A stretch of DNA of 64,000 nucleotides from Bacteroides stercorirosoris (GCF_900142015.1 NZ_FQZN01000021.1:1-64000); one strand, 5' to 3'; shown: positions 34,443 to 44,843, numbered from the stretch's first letter. Notes: generated by a model from the sequence alone, not told the origin. Translations and numbers: made by a program.

Positions 34443-35438
34443 ATGAATAACTATATTATTCAAAGTGTTAGCTGCATAGTCCCAGCATATAATTCAGCAA
34501 TGACAATTCATGCTTGCATTAATGGATTGCTGGGGCAGACGTTTCAGAACATTGAGATTATCATCGTTGACGATGGGTCCAAAGACGGTACTGGAAAACT
34601 CTGTGATGAATATGCCGAGAAATATAAGAATGTAAAAGTGATTCATCAGGATAATGGTGGAGTGAGTAGAGCGCGTAATACGGCATTAAAGTATGCAACC
34701 GGTGATAGGATCATATTTGTGGATGCAGATGATGAGATTCAAGCTACGTATGTGGAAAATCTAATCGCTGAAGAAGCTGATTGGGTGTTGGGTGGATATA
34801 TGAATGGGGCGCATATAATCGCTATACAGAGTCAACACTATATAGATAGTGAGATTCCGCAATTTTTTTCTACGCATTTTCATCGTTTATATTCAACGGT
34901 GCCTTGGGGGAAACTTTATAAAAGGAGTATAATTCAGAATAATAATTTGAAGTTCGACCCAAATATTCGTTTAGGCGAGGATTTAATATTTAATCTAAAT
35001 TATTTACTTCATTGCGACAGCGTTGTTACCATATCGTCAACCGGATACAACTACATTCAAGAAGAATTTGGAGCGGATAGATATAATCTGAAAATAGAAG
35101 AAATAGAATACACCCTCAATCAAGTGAGTAAAGGAATGGAACTATTAAGCCAAAAGTATGAAAATACAAAATTTACCAGTGAAGCAATAAAACGAACTTT
35201 AATCGGTGCATACCCTTTAGATTATATTCTTAATGGTCGATACGATGAATATGAAGCACTTTATTTTAGTACCTTCTTTGAAAAAGACAGAAAGGTATTT
35301 TGGAATGATGCAATTTGTAGTCCTTTTATGAGAGGTACAAGAAAAATTAAATATTTAATAAAGAAGCACCAATATGCAATAGCACTGCATCTGATGTTGC
35401 AATTGCTTTATGCCTATTGTAAATATTCCATGCGATGA
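34443..35438 (+). CDS. Glycosyltransferase family 2
   Basis: 331 residues, GT-A fold: SCIVPAYNSAMTIHACINGL, IIIVDDGSKDGTGKLCDEYA and the metal-binding FVDADDE. The last third is helical and gives the acceptor side. It ends overlapping the next gene by 4 bp. Donor and acceptor cannot be told. Confidence 0.85.
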   Translation: MNNYIIQSVSCIVPAYNSAMTIHACINGLLGQTFQNIEIIIVDDGSKDGTGKLCDEYAEKYKNVKVIHQDNGGVSRARNTALKYATGDRIIFVDADDEIQATYVENLIAEEADWVLGGYMNGAHIIAIQSQHYIDSEIPQFFSTHFHRLYSTVPWGKLYKRSIIQNNNLKFDPNIRLGEDLIFNLNYLLHCDSVVTISSTGYNYIQEEFGADRYNLKIEEIEYTLNQVSKGMELLSQKYENTKFTSEAIKRTLIGAYPLDYILNGRYDEYEALYFSTFFEKDRKVFWNDAICSPFMRGTRKIKYLIKKHQYAIALHLMLQLLYAYCKYSMR

Positions 35439-37303
35439 GATTAGCTACATTTGACATTTTTGATACAGTCTTATTACGTAAATGTGGGAATCCGGAAGTG
35501 GTTCTTCCTATTTTGGCCCAACGTCTTTATCCAAAAGACCGATATAGGCGCGAAGCCTTTCTTATTTGGCGACACACTGTTAAGGGAGAAACATTTGAGG
35601 CCATGTATGCTTCAGCCATTGGTGCAGGTTTAGATGGATATAGTACTGACGAACTGATGCAAATGGAATTGAAGGTAGAGGCAGAGATGCTAATGGCTAA
35701 CCCTATGATGCAAGACAAAATCAATGACTATCGTAGTAAAGGATATGTTATAAAATTTGTCTCGGATATGTATTTGAGCTCTTCTTTTTTAAAAGAAATT
35801 CTGCTTCGAGAAAATTGTGCAGAGGCTACAGATGAGGTTATTGTTTCTTGCGAATGGAGTGCCCGTAAGGACAATGGTGGTCTATTTCGAAAAATAAGAG
35901 GTACATATCATCCCGAAACGTGGATACATCATGGCGATAACAAGCGAAGCGATGTGAAGATGGCACGGAAGAATGGGGTGAATGCACGTTGGATAGATAC
36001 AACCTATACGCCTATTGAGGCGCGGTTGATGTCACAGGCACGGTCGTTTCGCAACGGCTGGCAATTGAAATGGCTGGTGGGCATCAGCCGTATGGCACGG
36101 TTGCGTGGCTTAAATACTCCCGAAGCGGTTTTTGCTGCCGACTATGTAGCACCTACTTACTTGCCTTTTGTAATTGACATAATTAAAGAGGCAAAAGAGC
36201 AGCATATCGACTATTTGCAGTTCCTCTCGCGCGACGGGTATATTATGTTGGAGATGGCTAAGGCATTGGATCCAGATAATGTGAAACTCAATTATTTATT
36301 CGTTTCGCGACGCTCGCTGATACAAGCTTATCTGAGCGAAATGGAAGAACAAGGTTTCTTGGATATCATAGACAAGCATTCGTTGTTGCGTAAGCGGGTA
36401 GATGATTTGCTGTGGCTGTTCCAGACCACCCGTATGGAGATGCGACAACGTTTCGGCATCGAGTTTAATTATGACAAGGTTACTACGCAAGTTCAGTCGG
36501 ATGATTTTTTGCAAAAGATATTCCATCATCCTACGTTTACGCCTTGGTTAAAGGAACAATGCGGCCAGGCATTGCTTCTTGCCCTTGATTATTTCCGTCA
36601 GGAGGGAATCTTAGGTAGCAGCCGTTCGCTTATGGTGGATGTAGGATGGTTAGGTACATCACGGCTCATGCTCAACCGTATAGTGAAGGCTCAAGGTAGT
36701 CTGCAAGTGCCCACTTACTATTTAGGGGTACGGGCTGATGTCTTGCCTCGTTGCTATGGTGACTATAAACCCTATTTCCCCATGGGGCAACTTGATACTA
36801 CGGCTACGGCTGTGATAGAGTCCTACTTTTCGGCATCGCCTTATCCAACAACCGTGGGGTATAAGCGTAATACTGATGGGGTTACTCCTTTGTTTCCAGA
36901 AGGCGAAGCCTATCAAGATACTGACACGGTGCGGATGAATCGCGAAGTCGGTGTTGCGATGGGAAAAATGGTACGTGAAATGAGGGAGGTAGATTCAACA
37001 TTGCTTTACTTTTGGGCAAAAACTACCATTGATTCCTTGTCGCGACTTTCCGATGCAGTCAATCTCTCACCACTCACTCGTATAGGCGGTTCCGACTTCT
37101 TTTTCTCATTGGTCAAACGCTTGTCAATAGGAGAATTGTTCAAGGTGATTTTCTTGGGCGGACGTGTTTCCGGTTTCGACAAGGGAAGTTTATACTATAC
37201 GGTGGGGAAAAGATGGTATAAAGCACTATTGCCCATTTATAACTTCAGCTCTGCTTGCAGGAGAAAACTTTTCCTGTTGATGATGAGGAAAAAGAAACAA
37301 TAA
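35435..37303 (+). CDS. HAD-superfamily hydrolase-like protein of CPS loci (COG5610 type)
   Basis: 622 residues. Residues 1-190 form a HAD-like domain: FDIFDTVLLRK with Asp7 and Asp10, KFVSDMYLSS, and HHGDNKRSDVKMA. The remaining 430 residues are a second domain (LQFLSRDGYIMLEMAKAL, LFVSRRSL, LMVDVGWLGTSRLML) seen in large HAD-type proteins of polysaccharide loci. Phosphatase or phosphotransferase activity on a sugar phosphate is plausible from the Asp pair. The second domain has no assigned role that I know. Confidence 0.7.
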   Translation: MRLATFDIFDTVLLRKCGNPEVVLPILAQRLYPKDRYRREAFLIWRHTVKGETFEAMYASAIGAGLDGYSTDELMQMELKVEAEMLMANPMMQDKINDYRSKGYVIKFVSDMYLSSSFLKEILLRENCAEATDEVIVSCEWSARKDNGGLFRKIRGTYHPETWIHHGDNKRSDVKMARKNGVNARWIDTTYTPIEARLMSQARSFRNGWQLKWLVGISRMARLRGLNTPEAVFAADYVAPTYLPFVIDIIKEAKEQHIDYLQFLSRDGYIMLEMAKALDPDNVKLNYLFVSRRSLIQAYLSEMEEQGFLDIIDKHSLLRKRVDDLLWLFQTTRMEMRQRFGIEFNYDKVTTQVQSDDFLQKIFHHPTFTPWLKEQCGQALLLALDYFRQEGILGSSRSLMVDVGWLGTSRLMLNRIVKAQGSLQVPTYYLGVRADVLPRCYGDYKPYFPMGQLDTTATAVIESYFSASPYPTTVGYKRNTDGVTPLFPEGEAYQDTDTVRMNREVGVAMGKMVREMREVDSTLLYFWAKTTIDSLSRLSDAVNLSPLTRIGGSDFFFSLVKRLSIGELFKVIFLGGRVSGFDKGSLYYTVGKRWYKALLPIYNFSSACRRKLFLLMMRKKKQ

Positions 37304-37321
37304 GGAAAATACTGACCGAAG

Positions 37322-38176
37322 ATGACAATCCCCGTAATATTATTGAACTATAATTCGTCTACCGATTGCCACAAATGCATTTCTTTTTTGAAGAAACAGG
37401 AGGGTATACAGATTGAGATTGTGGTGGTAGACAACTGCTCTGTGGAGGCAGATTTACAAAACTTGCGCACCTTATGCAGCGAGCAAGGCTGTACACTCCT
37501 TGAAAACAAAGAGAACCGTGGCTACAATGCCGGTAACAATATAGGATTGCGCTATGCCGCAAAGAAAGGCTATGAATATGCATTGATTGCCAATCCTGAT
37601 ATAGAGTTCCCGCAAACGGACTATTTGGTTCGTATGGTGGAACGGATGCGGCAGGATAAACAGATTGTGGTATGTGGCAGCGACATTGTGACACCGGATG
37701 GAGTGCATCAGAATCCGATGCGCCGGGAAGGGCACTGGAGTAGCAGTTGGAACTGGGTGACTGTTCCTTTCAAGAAAAAGAAAACAGATACATACGATTT
37801 TATAGACAATTACCGGGAGAGCCATTTTTGTAGTAAGGTTAGCGGTTGCTGCCTGATAGTGCGTATGGACTTTATGCAAAGCATCAGTTTTTTTGACGAA
37901 AACGTGTTCCTGTATTGCGAAGAGGCCATACTGGCAAAGCAAGTGGAAAGGGTTGGTAAAAAAACATACTACTTGGCGGATATACAGGCGGTACACCGAC
38001 ATATAAAATCGGAAAAAGGAGATCCGATAAAACGCTATAAGAACTGGGAAAAAGCACGAATTTATTTTATAAAGCGCTATAGCGGCTTTTCTGTTCTTGG
38101 AAGATGCATGGCTATATTATCCATACAAACATATATTGCACTATTGATTTTTCATTATAAATCTGCACATAGATAA
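37322..38176 (+). CDS. Glycosyltransferase family 2, rhamnosyltransferase-like
   Basis: 284 residues with VILLNYNSSTDCHKCISFLK, EIVVVDNCSVEADL, RGYNAGNNIGLRYA and IANPDIEFP, the pattern of GT2 rhamnosyltransferases (WbbL/RfbF-like). As dTDP-L-rhamnose is made in the locus, it is a candidate rhamnose transferase. Cytoplasmic or peripheral. Confidence 0.8.
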   Translation: MTIPVILLNYNSSTDCHKCISFLKKQEGIQIEIVVVDNCSVEADLQNLRTLCSEQGCTLLENKENRGYNAGNNIGLRYAAKKGYEYALIANPDIEFPQTDYLVRMVERMRQDKQIVVCGSDIVTPDGVHQNPMRREGHWSSSWNWVTVPFKKKKTDTYDFIDNYRESHFCSKVSGCCLIVRMDFMQSISFFDENVFLYCEEAILAKQVERVGKKTYYLADIQAVHRHIKSEKGDPIKRYKNWEKARIYFIKRYSGFSVLGRCMAILSIQTYIALLIFHYKSAHR

Positions 38177-38181
38177 CACTT

Positions 38182-39174
38182 ATGCAAAGAGAAAGATATA
38201 TTGATATGGCGAAGGGACTGGCTATTTTGTGTATTGTGTTGTTGCATTATGAAAATGGTCTGTTCCCTACTGAGGTGAATACCTTTGTCGGTTCTTTTAT
38301 GATATCGATGTTTTATGTGACATCCGGATGGTTGATGGCCAGTCGGAAAAACATCTCCACAACCAAAGAACTGCTTCAAAAGCGTTGGAAACAATTGGGT
38401 ATTCCTTATTGTTACTGGACCGTCATAATTCTTGTTTTTGATTTTATTCTCCTGCTTGCAGGGTATTATGACTTAAACCTTATTGCAAGAGAAGCTTATA
38501 AATCAGTAACATTAAGAGGAATTGGGACTTTGTGGTTTCTTCCAGCATTGTTTTGGGGAGAGTTAGTCTGGCATTGGCTCTACAAGAAGAAAATATGGAT
38601 ACAAACTGCTGTTTTTCTTGCCATAATAGCTTATATGAATATCTACCATCACATTTTTGATGCTCAACAAGAAACTATCTACCGTATAATCAATGCCCCT
38701 TTTAGAACCATGCTCAACATATCAGGAGCCTGCATTGGTATTGCCGGAGGTTACTATTTTTTTCATTTGATAGGGAAAAAGTTTTCAAACTTATCACGGA
38801 AACAATTATTGTCAATAGGCATTTGTTTATGTACATCAGCCTTCGTGTTGGTTAACTATTTACCGGAGCCCTTGTCATTTTTCAATATGATTTTGGCTTC
38901 ATTGATAGGTCCTTGGGGCATTCTTTGCCTTTCAAAAGCCACCCAAGACTGTCGCATTATGAACTACTTTGATTTCTGGGGAAGAAATTCGTTGTTATTG
39001 ATGGTTACTCACTATTCCATTATAGAGGTTCTTTTTCAATGGGGTGCGGAAGGCGTTTTTCATGAAACTTTCTCGCATTGGGTTTCCTTAGCTTGTTTTT
39101 GCCTTTCTATGCCTATTCAGCATTTGCTTGTCCCTCTGTTTGACAAACATTTTAAATCTCTATTAGGAAAATGA
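38182..39174 (+). CDS. Acyltransferase-3 family membrane protein (O-acetyltransferase)
   Basis: 330 residues with about ten membrane segments. RERYIDMAKGLAILCIVLLH and SFMISMFYVTSGWL are hallmarks of the family, which moves acetyl or other acyl groups to sugars. Expected to acylate the repeat unit. It overlaps the next gene by 4 bp. A broken relative is at 32239. Confidence 0.85.
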   Translation: MQRERYIDMAKGLAILCIVLLHYENGLFPTEVNTFVGSFMISMFYVTSGWLMASRKNISTTKELLQKRWKQLGIPYCYWTVIILVFDFILLLAGYYDLNLIAREAYKSVTLRGIGTLWFLPALFWGELVWHWLYKKKIWIQTAVFLAIIAYMNIYHHIFDAQQETIYRIINAPFRTMLNISGACIGIAGGYYFFHLIGKKFSNLSRKQLLSIGICLCTSAFVLVNYLPEPLSFFNMILASLIGPWGILCLSKATQDCRIMNYFDFWGRNSLLLMVTHYSIIEVLFQWGAEGVFHETFSHWVSLACFCLSMPIQHLLVPLFDKHFKSLLGK

Positions 39175-40367
39175 TTCAGATTGGTTCTTTATTTACACAT
39201 CGCTCATTGGCAATCGTGTATCTAATAGTGATGTGTACGCAAATTCTCTTTGTAGAGGGATTCGGAGTAAGTCCGTTGAAGATTGTACTCATGTCATTGG
39301 CTCCATTTATACTTACCACAAAAGTTCCTTATCTATCCAAAGCTTTTCTCATAGGAACACTTTATATTATAGTGGTGTTTTTTTGTGCCACTATGCAATC
39401 TTATGTCCGTGTTTCCACCATCGGATATCTGTTCATGTTCGTTATAACGTTCATCATGTATTATAATCTGGTATATGATGGCGCATTCTCGTTTGATGAT
39501 TATAGGAAACTCTTGCAGGTGTTTATATGGGCGTTTTTCTATTGTGCCGTATTACAACAACTTTTTTCCGCTGTAGGTTTACGATATATGCCTGTTTTAA
39601 ATATGGTAGGGCAGACTTATTTGTCACCTATCCATTTTAATACACTTACTTTCGAGCCTTCTTCATCCGCGCGCATATTGGCTTTCCTGTTTTTAGGCTT
39701 TCTGCGAATGGAGGAACTGTATTTAGGCAATAAACCCAGTTTCCGCTATTTATGGGACAATCATAGAAAAATCGTATTTGCGTTCTTGTATGTAATGTTA
39801 TTTATGGGAAGTGGTACGGCAATTATTGCTTTAATCCTCTTATCCTTGTATTTTATTGAAAAGAAATATATTGTTCATATGCTATTAGCATTTTCTTTGG
39901 GATATGCAATTTTGACAAATGTTGACTATTTACCCGCGAAACGAATGTTGGTAACCGTAAATGCAGTGATGACATTGGATGTAAATGAAATAACCATAGC
40001 CGATAATAGTGCGGCTGCACGTATCAACCCGTTAGTAAACACGTTGACTAATACAGATTTAACCTCGTCTGAAACTTGGTTCGGAAAAGGTACTGTATCT
40101 GTGGAACAGAGAAATAATTGGTATTCCACTTTGAAAACAGCCAAAATGGGGAATATCGATCAATACGGACTTATCAGTTTTATTGTAGCAATATCTTTGA
40201 TTTTTATGTGTTGTATTCCACGTTTTCTATCAGTAGAAACCTTACTTGCTTTTTTTCTGATTGGAATGACCATTAATAACTTCTCTTACATTTGGGGGTG
40301 CTATTTCATCTTAGCAACAACGAAATATTTTTATAATAACTATACATCAGATGAACAAGATAATTAA
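39171..40367 (+). CDS. wzy: O-antigen/capsule polymerase (Wzy candidate)
   Basis: 398 residues, about ten to eleven membrane segments and one larger periplasmic loop (about 250-330, with SSETWFGKGTVSVEQRNNWY). No sequence signature defines Wzy; the call rests on topology, length and its place in a Wzx-type locus. It would join repeat units on the outer face of the inner membrane. It overlaps the next gene by 17 bp. Confidence 0.75.
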   Translation: MIQIGSLFTHRSLAIVYLIVMCTQILFVEGFGVSPLKIVLMSLAPFILTTKVPYLSKAFLIGTLYIIVVFFCATMQSYVRVSTIGYLFMFVITFIMYYNLVYDGAFSFDDYRKLLQVFIWAFFYCAVLQQLFSAVGLRYMPVLNMVGQTYLSPIHFNTLTFEPSSSARILAFLFLGFLRMEELYLGNKPSFRYLWDNHRKIVFAFLYVMLFMGSGTAIIALILLSLYFIEKKYIVHMLLAFSLGYAILTNVDYLPAKRMLVTVNAVMTLDVNEITIADNSAAARINPLVNTLTNTDLTSSETWFGKGTVSVEQRNNWYSTLKTAKMGNIDQYGLISFIVAISLIFMCCIPRFLSVETLLAFFLIGMTINNFSYIWGCYFILATTKYFYNNYTSDEQDN

Positions 40368-41157
40368 CACAAAGCCCATTGCCATACTGATGGCAACCTA
40401 CAATGGCGAAAAGTATTTGGATGCACAGATAGAGAGTATTTTATCGCAAACCAATAATGAATGGACACTCTATATTCAAGATGATGGTTCGAAAGACAAG
40501 ACTTTAGACATTATCAAAAAATACTCTGACAATAATCGAATTATGTGGGTTGACAGTGGTTTGACAAGACAAGGGTGTTGTATGAATTTCATGACTTTAC
40601 TCAATATGGTGGAAAGCCGATATTATATGTTCTGTGACCAAGATGATGTGTGGCTTCCGGAAAAGGTTCAAATAAGTATCGACAAAGTTAGAGAATTGGA
40701 GAAAACAAACCCTGACAAACCTATTTTAATCCACACCGATAAGAAAAGGGTGGATGCGGATTTAAATATAATATTGGAGAGTGAATTAAATCGCACCAAT
40801 CTTCCTATTGAGAAACTGAATAAATTGATGAAAGAAAGGAATTCATTAGAGCAACTCAGATTAGGCACATTTATAGCCGGTTGCGTGATGTGCTTCAACC
40901 ACAGGGCAAAAGAGGTTTCTTTTCCATTCAATAATTCAAGAATGCAGGATAGTGTTATTGCTATGGCCGTGGCAGCTAACGAGGGAATCATTGCTACGGT
41001 TTATCGGCCTACGATGCTTTACAGAATACATACACATAACACTTGTGGCGAAGTAGAAACCTCGATGTTGAATAAGTTGAGAAATATAACTAATACATTG
41101 AATGGGAATTTACGAATGTATTATCTTTATAAAGTTTACGGTGGGGTAATTTGCTGA
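40351..41157 (+). CDS. Glycosyltransferase family 2
   Basis: 268 residues: AILMATYNGEKYLDAQIESI, LYIQDDGSKDKTLDIIKKYS and MFCDQDDVWLPEKV, a pattern shared with rhamnosyltransferases of the WsaF/RgpB kind. The protein ends at a TGA (41155-41157); the same frame then stays open for over 25 codons (SYIYDLEDLQLEDFEK...) and overlaps the next start. The family usually runs to about 290-320, so the gene may be slightly shortened by a stop mutation. Confidence 0.8.
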   Translation: MNKIINTKPIAILMATYNGEKYLDAQIESILSQTNNEWTLYIQDDGSKDKTLDIIKKYSDNNRIMWVDSGLTRQGCCMNFMTLLNMVESRYYMFCDQDDVWLPEKVQISIDKVRELEKTNPDKPILIHTDKKRVDADLNIILESELNRTNLPIEKLNKLMKERNSLEQLRLGTFIAGCVMCFNHRAKEVSFPFNNSRMQDSVIAMAVAANEGIIATVYRPTMLYRIHTHNTCGEVETSMLNKLRNITNTLNGNLRMYYLYKVYGGVIC

Positions 41158-41239
41158 ATTTCATATATTTACGATTTAGAAGATTTGCAATTAGAGGATT
41201 TTGAAAAAATAGAAACAATCTTTTATACAAAGAGTGATG

Positions 41240-42202
41240 ATGGATTTAACAGTGGCTATCTGTATGTACAATGCGGAAGTGTATATCGAAAGAACCTTGC
41301 AATATATCTATAATCAAACGATGCAGGGCTTCTACTTGCTGATAGTGGACGATTGCAGTACAGACCATAGTACACAAAAGGTAGATGCTTTCTTTGAGCA
41401 ACATCATAGGCAATATGAATTGATACGTTTGAACGAGAATCAAGGTATTGCTCATGCACGGAATTTTGCAATCAATCATGTAACCACGAAATATTTTGTG
41501 TTTATTGATTCTGACGATCTTCCTCTTCCTACACTTATAGAAGAGGAATATAAGTTATTGACCTGTGACCAAGAGATAATGGCTGTTAGTTCTTGGCTGA
41601 AATATATTGATAATCAAGATAATGAAATTGGAGGGGGGCTTTTTATCGGCGATACCTCCAAAGAAATGTTCAGGGAACGTGCGCAAAAAAACAAGCTCAT
41701 CTTTCTTCCGATACAGACCATGTTTGTAAGAAACGATGCGCTAAGAGTGGGAGGATTCCGATTGGATGGCTTTCCGGAAGGCAAACCTCGCTATCGTGAC
41801 TATTGCGAAGACTTGGATTTATGGACACGTTTGAGCGACCTTTACACCAAGGGTAAAGTAATTGTGACCATCCCCAAAGTACTTTACCTTTATCGAAAAG
41901 CAGATACCCTAAGCACCAACCACTTCAATATGATTATCAAAATGCGGTTTGTGAAAAAGAACTTGTTGCTGAGGCGCAGAGGTGAAAAAGAAATGACGTT
42001 TATCGAATTTATGAACAGCATGTCGGAAAGAGAAATGCGCAAACTTGAAAAAGACTCTTTGGCAGCGGACTGCTTGCGCAATGGGGTTTTCTATCTGAAA
42101 AGTGGCGTCTGGATGAAAGGTATATGGACTTTGATGAAATCCGTATGGTACCAACCTTTATATATCGTGGACAAAATAAACGCAAATTATATCAAGAAAT
42201 GA
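41240..42202 (+). CDS. Glycosyltransferase family 2
   Basis: 320 residues from the ATG at 41240 (MDLTVAICMYNAEVYIERTL); ATG codons at 41234 and 41237 are equally possible. DDCSTDHSTQKVD and FVFIDSDDLPLPT are the donor-binding motifs of the GT-A fold. The gene ends in ATGA shared with the next gene. Confidence 0.8.
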   Translation: MDLTVAICMYNAEVYIERTLQYIYNQTMQGFYLLIVDDCSTDHSTQKVDAFFEQHHRQYELIRLNENQGIAHARNFAINHVTTKYFVFIDSDDLPLPTLIEEEYKLLTCDQEIMAVSSWLKYIDNQDNEIGGGLFIGDTSKEMFRERAQKNKLIFLPIQTMFVRNDALRVGGFRLDGFPEGKPRYRDYCEDLDLWTRLSDLYTKGKVIVTIPKVLYLYRKADTLSTNHFNMIIKMRFVKKNLLLRRRGEKEMTFIEFMNSMSEREMRKLEKDSLAADCLRNGVFYLKSGVWMKGIWTLMKSVWYQPLYIVDKINANYIKK

Positions 42203-43521
42203 TGAGAAATATAGCTGTGGAACATATTGAGCAGGTTATCGGTTTCTTGAATGAAAATGCCGATTATGCTGTATTGAGAAATTTTGAGGGACTGCCTGAC
42301 AATAACAGGAGTCGTGACATTGACATTATCATTACCCGCAAGAGCTATCGGAATATGATAGACCGGCTGGTGGCATTGATAGATAAAAGCGGCTGGAAAA
42401 TAGTGACTTATCTGCATAGTGACCGATTGCTCACCTTGGTGTGCGGCAAGGTGCTGGGCGACCGTACAGAGTTGGTGCAATGGGACTTCTTTGTGAACAC
42501 TTCGGTATTCGGTATTTTGCTGATGGATGCCGAAGAGTTCTTGCAATACAAGAAATTTAATGGTTTCTTGCATTATGTGGACGTGGATTGTCAATTTTTG
42601 GATAAGTATTTGTACAATAGGGCGGTAGGAAGTTATTACCCTGAAAAGTATAGGGCTACGCGCGAAACAGCTGAGTACTTGCCTTCGGTAGTGGCTAAGG
42701 TGAAGGATTTGTACGGATGTGATTCGATAGTCCAATGTGACAGAGTACCGGGCAAACGATTGTTGCTGAAAGCGGTGGCATGGAACTGCCGTCGCAATGT
42801 CTTGGCTTTTGTGGGGAACGTGTTTAGGTTCTTATATACTTTTGTGGGGAACTATCTCCGGTCGCGCACCGGTTTCTCCATCGGCTTTACCGGCCCGGAC
42901 GGGTCGGGCAAGACAACGGTGATTGATACTCTTATTGATAACCTGGGTGATGTGTTTCGCAAGGCACACGCCTATTACCATTTCCGCCCTACGCTGTTTG
43001 GCAATTTGGGTGAGGTGGCGCATGCTGCCGGGGTAAAGAAAGAGGTGGACAGGAATTACAGCGATCCGCATCGGGGTGGACGGACGGGTGCGTCCAATTC
43101 GCTGCTTCGTTTGACCTACTATTCTGTGGACTATATCTTGGGTTATTGGGCTAAGGTGAAGACGATGACGCGCATCACTCGCCTGGTGATTTTTGACCGC
43201 TATTATACCGACATTATCTGTGACAGCCGCCGCAGCCGTATCTATCTCAATCCCAAGTTCCTTTATGGGTTTGGCAGGCTGTTTATCCCATCGCTGGATT
43301 ATAACATTCTGCTGACTGCCCAAACAGATACTATTTTAGCCCGAAAGCGTGAGCTGGATACGGAGGGCATTGCAGCAATCAATGCAAAAATAGATTATCT
43401 GAAGAATAAAAAGGGTTATTACAAAGTGATGAATGAAGGCACTCCACAAGAGGCGGTGACGAAGATTCTTAATATTATATTTGAGAAACAACATAAGAAG
43501 AATTTGAAACGATTGAAATAA
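42199..43521 (+). CDS. Nucleotidyltransferase-like / thymidylate-kinase-like fusion protein
   Basis: 440 residues from the ATG at 42199, which overlaps the previous stop codon by 4 bp; longer versions would run into that gene. Residues 1-150 resemble a minimal nucleotidyltransferase (AVLRNFEGLP, then RDIDIIITRKSY with Asp40 and Asp42). Residues about 225-440 are a P-loop kinase close to thymidylate kinase: GFTGPDGSGKTTVIDTL, FDRYYTDII (a DRY-type motif), and a lid-like AQTDTILARKRELD. Its substrate is unknown; a sugar or an activated modification group is plausible in a capsule locus. Confidence 0.7.
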   Translation: MMRNIAVEHIEQVIGFLNENADYAVLRNFEGLPDNNRSRDIDIIITRKSYRNMIDRLVALIDKSGWKIVTYLHSDRLLTLVCGKVLGDRTELVQWDFFVNTSVFGILLMDAEEFLQYKKFNGFLHYVDVDCQFLDKYLYNRAVGSYYPEKYRATRETAEYLPSVVAKVKDLYGCDSIVQCDRVPGKRLLLKAVAWNCRRNVLAFVGNVFRFLYTFVGNYLRSRTGFSIGFTGPDGSGKTTVIDTLIDNLGDVFRKAHAYYHFRPTLFGNLGEVAHAAGVKKEVDRNYSDPHRGGRTGASNSLLRLTYYSVDYILGYWAKVKTMTRITRLVIFDRYYTDIICDSRRSRIYLNPKFLYGFGRLFIPSLDYNILLTAQTDTILARKRELDTEGIAAINAKIDYLKNKKGYYKVMNEGTPQEAVTKILNIIFEKQHKKNLKRLK

Positions 43522-43522
43522 T

Positions 43523-44545
43523 ATGGCAGCGGTAACATTTAAGACACAAGGTTTATGGGCAAAGGCATATTCACGAACTCAGTGGATTCTATCTTCTTTT
43601 TTTGAGCAGTGGAAAAATTACGGGTTATCAATCGCTTTTCCAAGCCTTGTATGGTGGATTGGGAATTACACCCATAAGAAAACTATCGGCTTTTGGAGTT
43701 TAAAGCATTTGACCCGTAATATGGATAGATATTTTGAAAAGAGAAGAAGATATATAGAGATTATTGAGAAATACAGAAGTGCTACACAAGTGCAATTAAA
43801 TGACACTATTCCGCTTTCGAGTTATCCTATATGGGTGTTTTGGTGGCAGGGGGCGGGTGCTATGCCTACTTTGGTAAAATGCTGTTTTGCCAAACTTAAA
43901 CAGCACAATGGCTTGGTCACTTTAATTACGAAAGAAAATATCCGTAATTATGTGAATATTCCGGAAGTTATTTACCGAAAAGTAGATAACGGTGAAATCA
44001 GTTACACTCATTTGTCCGATATTCTGAGAATCTCTCTTCTTGCTGAACATGGAGGCATGTGGGTTGACTCTACTTGTTATGTTCCTTATGCCATACCGGA
44101 TAGCGCGAAAAAAGAGCTGTTTTATTCGCCATCTACCTGTGGACTGGCAGATATGCCTATGTGGTCGAACAGCAGATGGTGCGGCTGGAATTTAGGAACT
44201 AATGAAAAGCAAAACGCTTTATTTGCTTTTTTAAGAGATATGCTCTATACTATTAACATAAACGAAGCATGCTTACCGCATTATTTAATATTGGATTATT
44301 TGTTGGATTACGCCTATCGCAAGTTTCCCTATATGCGGCAGGTTATTGTGAAGCATAAAGAGTTCAATGTGAAAAGAAATGAGCTGCATTTTCTTCTGAA
44401 CAAGGTTTATGAAGAGCCTGTCTATCAACGTTTAATCAAAAACGATTGGTGCTTTAAATTGTCATATAAAACACCATGGAAAAAAGAAATTGACGGGAAG
44501 ATTACTTTTTATGGGAAAATGGTAAATCAATCAGGTGCAGATTAA
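43523..44545 (+). CDS. Capsular polysaccharide glycosyltransferase (Caps_synth, GT32-like)
   Basis: 340 residues. YPIWVFWWQGAGAMPTLVKC, then YTHLSDILRISLLAEHGGMW and VDSTCYV, the DxD-like site of the GT32/Caps_synth family. It starts 1 bp after the previous stop codon. Donor unknown. Confidence 0.8.
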   Translation: MAAVTFKTQGLWAKAYSRTQWILSSFFEQWKNYGLSIAFPSLVWWIGNYTHKKTIGFWSLKHLTRNMDRYFEKRRRYIEIIEKYRSATQVQLNDTIPLSSYPIWVFWWQGAGAMPTLVKCCFAKLKQHNGLVTLITKENIRNYVNIPEVIYRKVDNGEISYTHLSDILRISLLAEHGGMWVDSTCYVPYAIPDSAKKELFYSPSTCGLADMPMWSNSRWCGWNLGTNEKQNALFAFLRDMLYTININEACLPHYLILDYLLDYAYRKFPYMRQVIVKHKEFNVKRNELHFLLNKVYEEPVYQRLIKNDWCFKLSYKTPWKKEIDGKITFYGKMVNQSGAD

Positions 44546-44843
44546 TTGTTCACAGATCTTTACCAAGGTGGACACTCTGCTAATAAAAGGAGGTATATAT
44601 TGGTACTGGAATGGAATGAATAGCGAGTGGCATTTTTGGGGGGCTACCGATATAGAACTGCTACTATTGTGCCCTTTGTTTATTCTATATTGCCTTTTTT
44701 TTACGCAGGGGGCGAATCTGTTACAAACCCGTTTACATCTGTTGATTTATTACTATTCTACTTTCGTAATCGGGGTTGTCATGGCACGGCATGATTTTCT
44801 CAATGCTATGTTCAGATACATTGGAACAAAGTGTACAGATTAG
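44535..44843 (+). pseudogene. Short membrane-protein fragment
   Basis: 102 residues with two membrane segments (LLLLCPLFILYCLFF and LLIYYYSTFVIGVVMA), overlapping the previous gene by 11 bp. It looks like a piece of a larger multi-pass protein, perhaps an acyltransferase or polymerase, but I cannot assign it. No intact counterpart is near. Confidence 0.4.
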
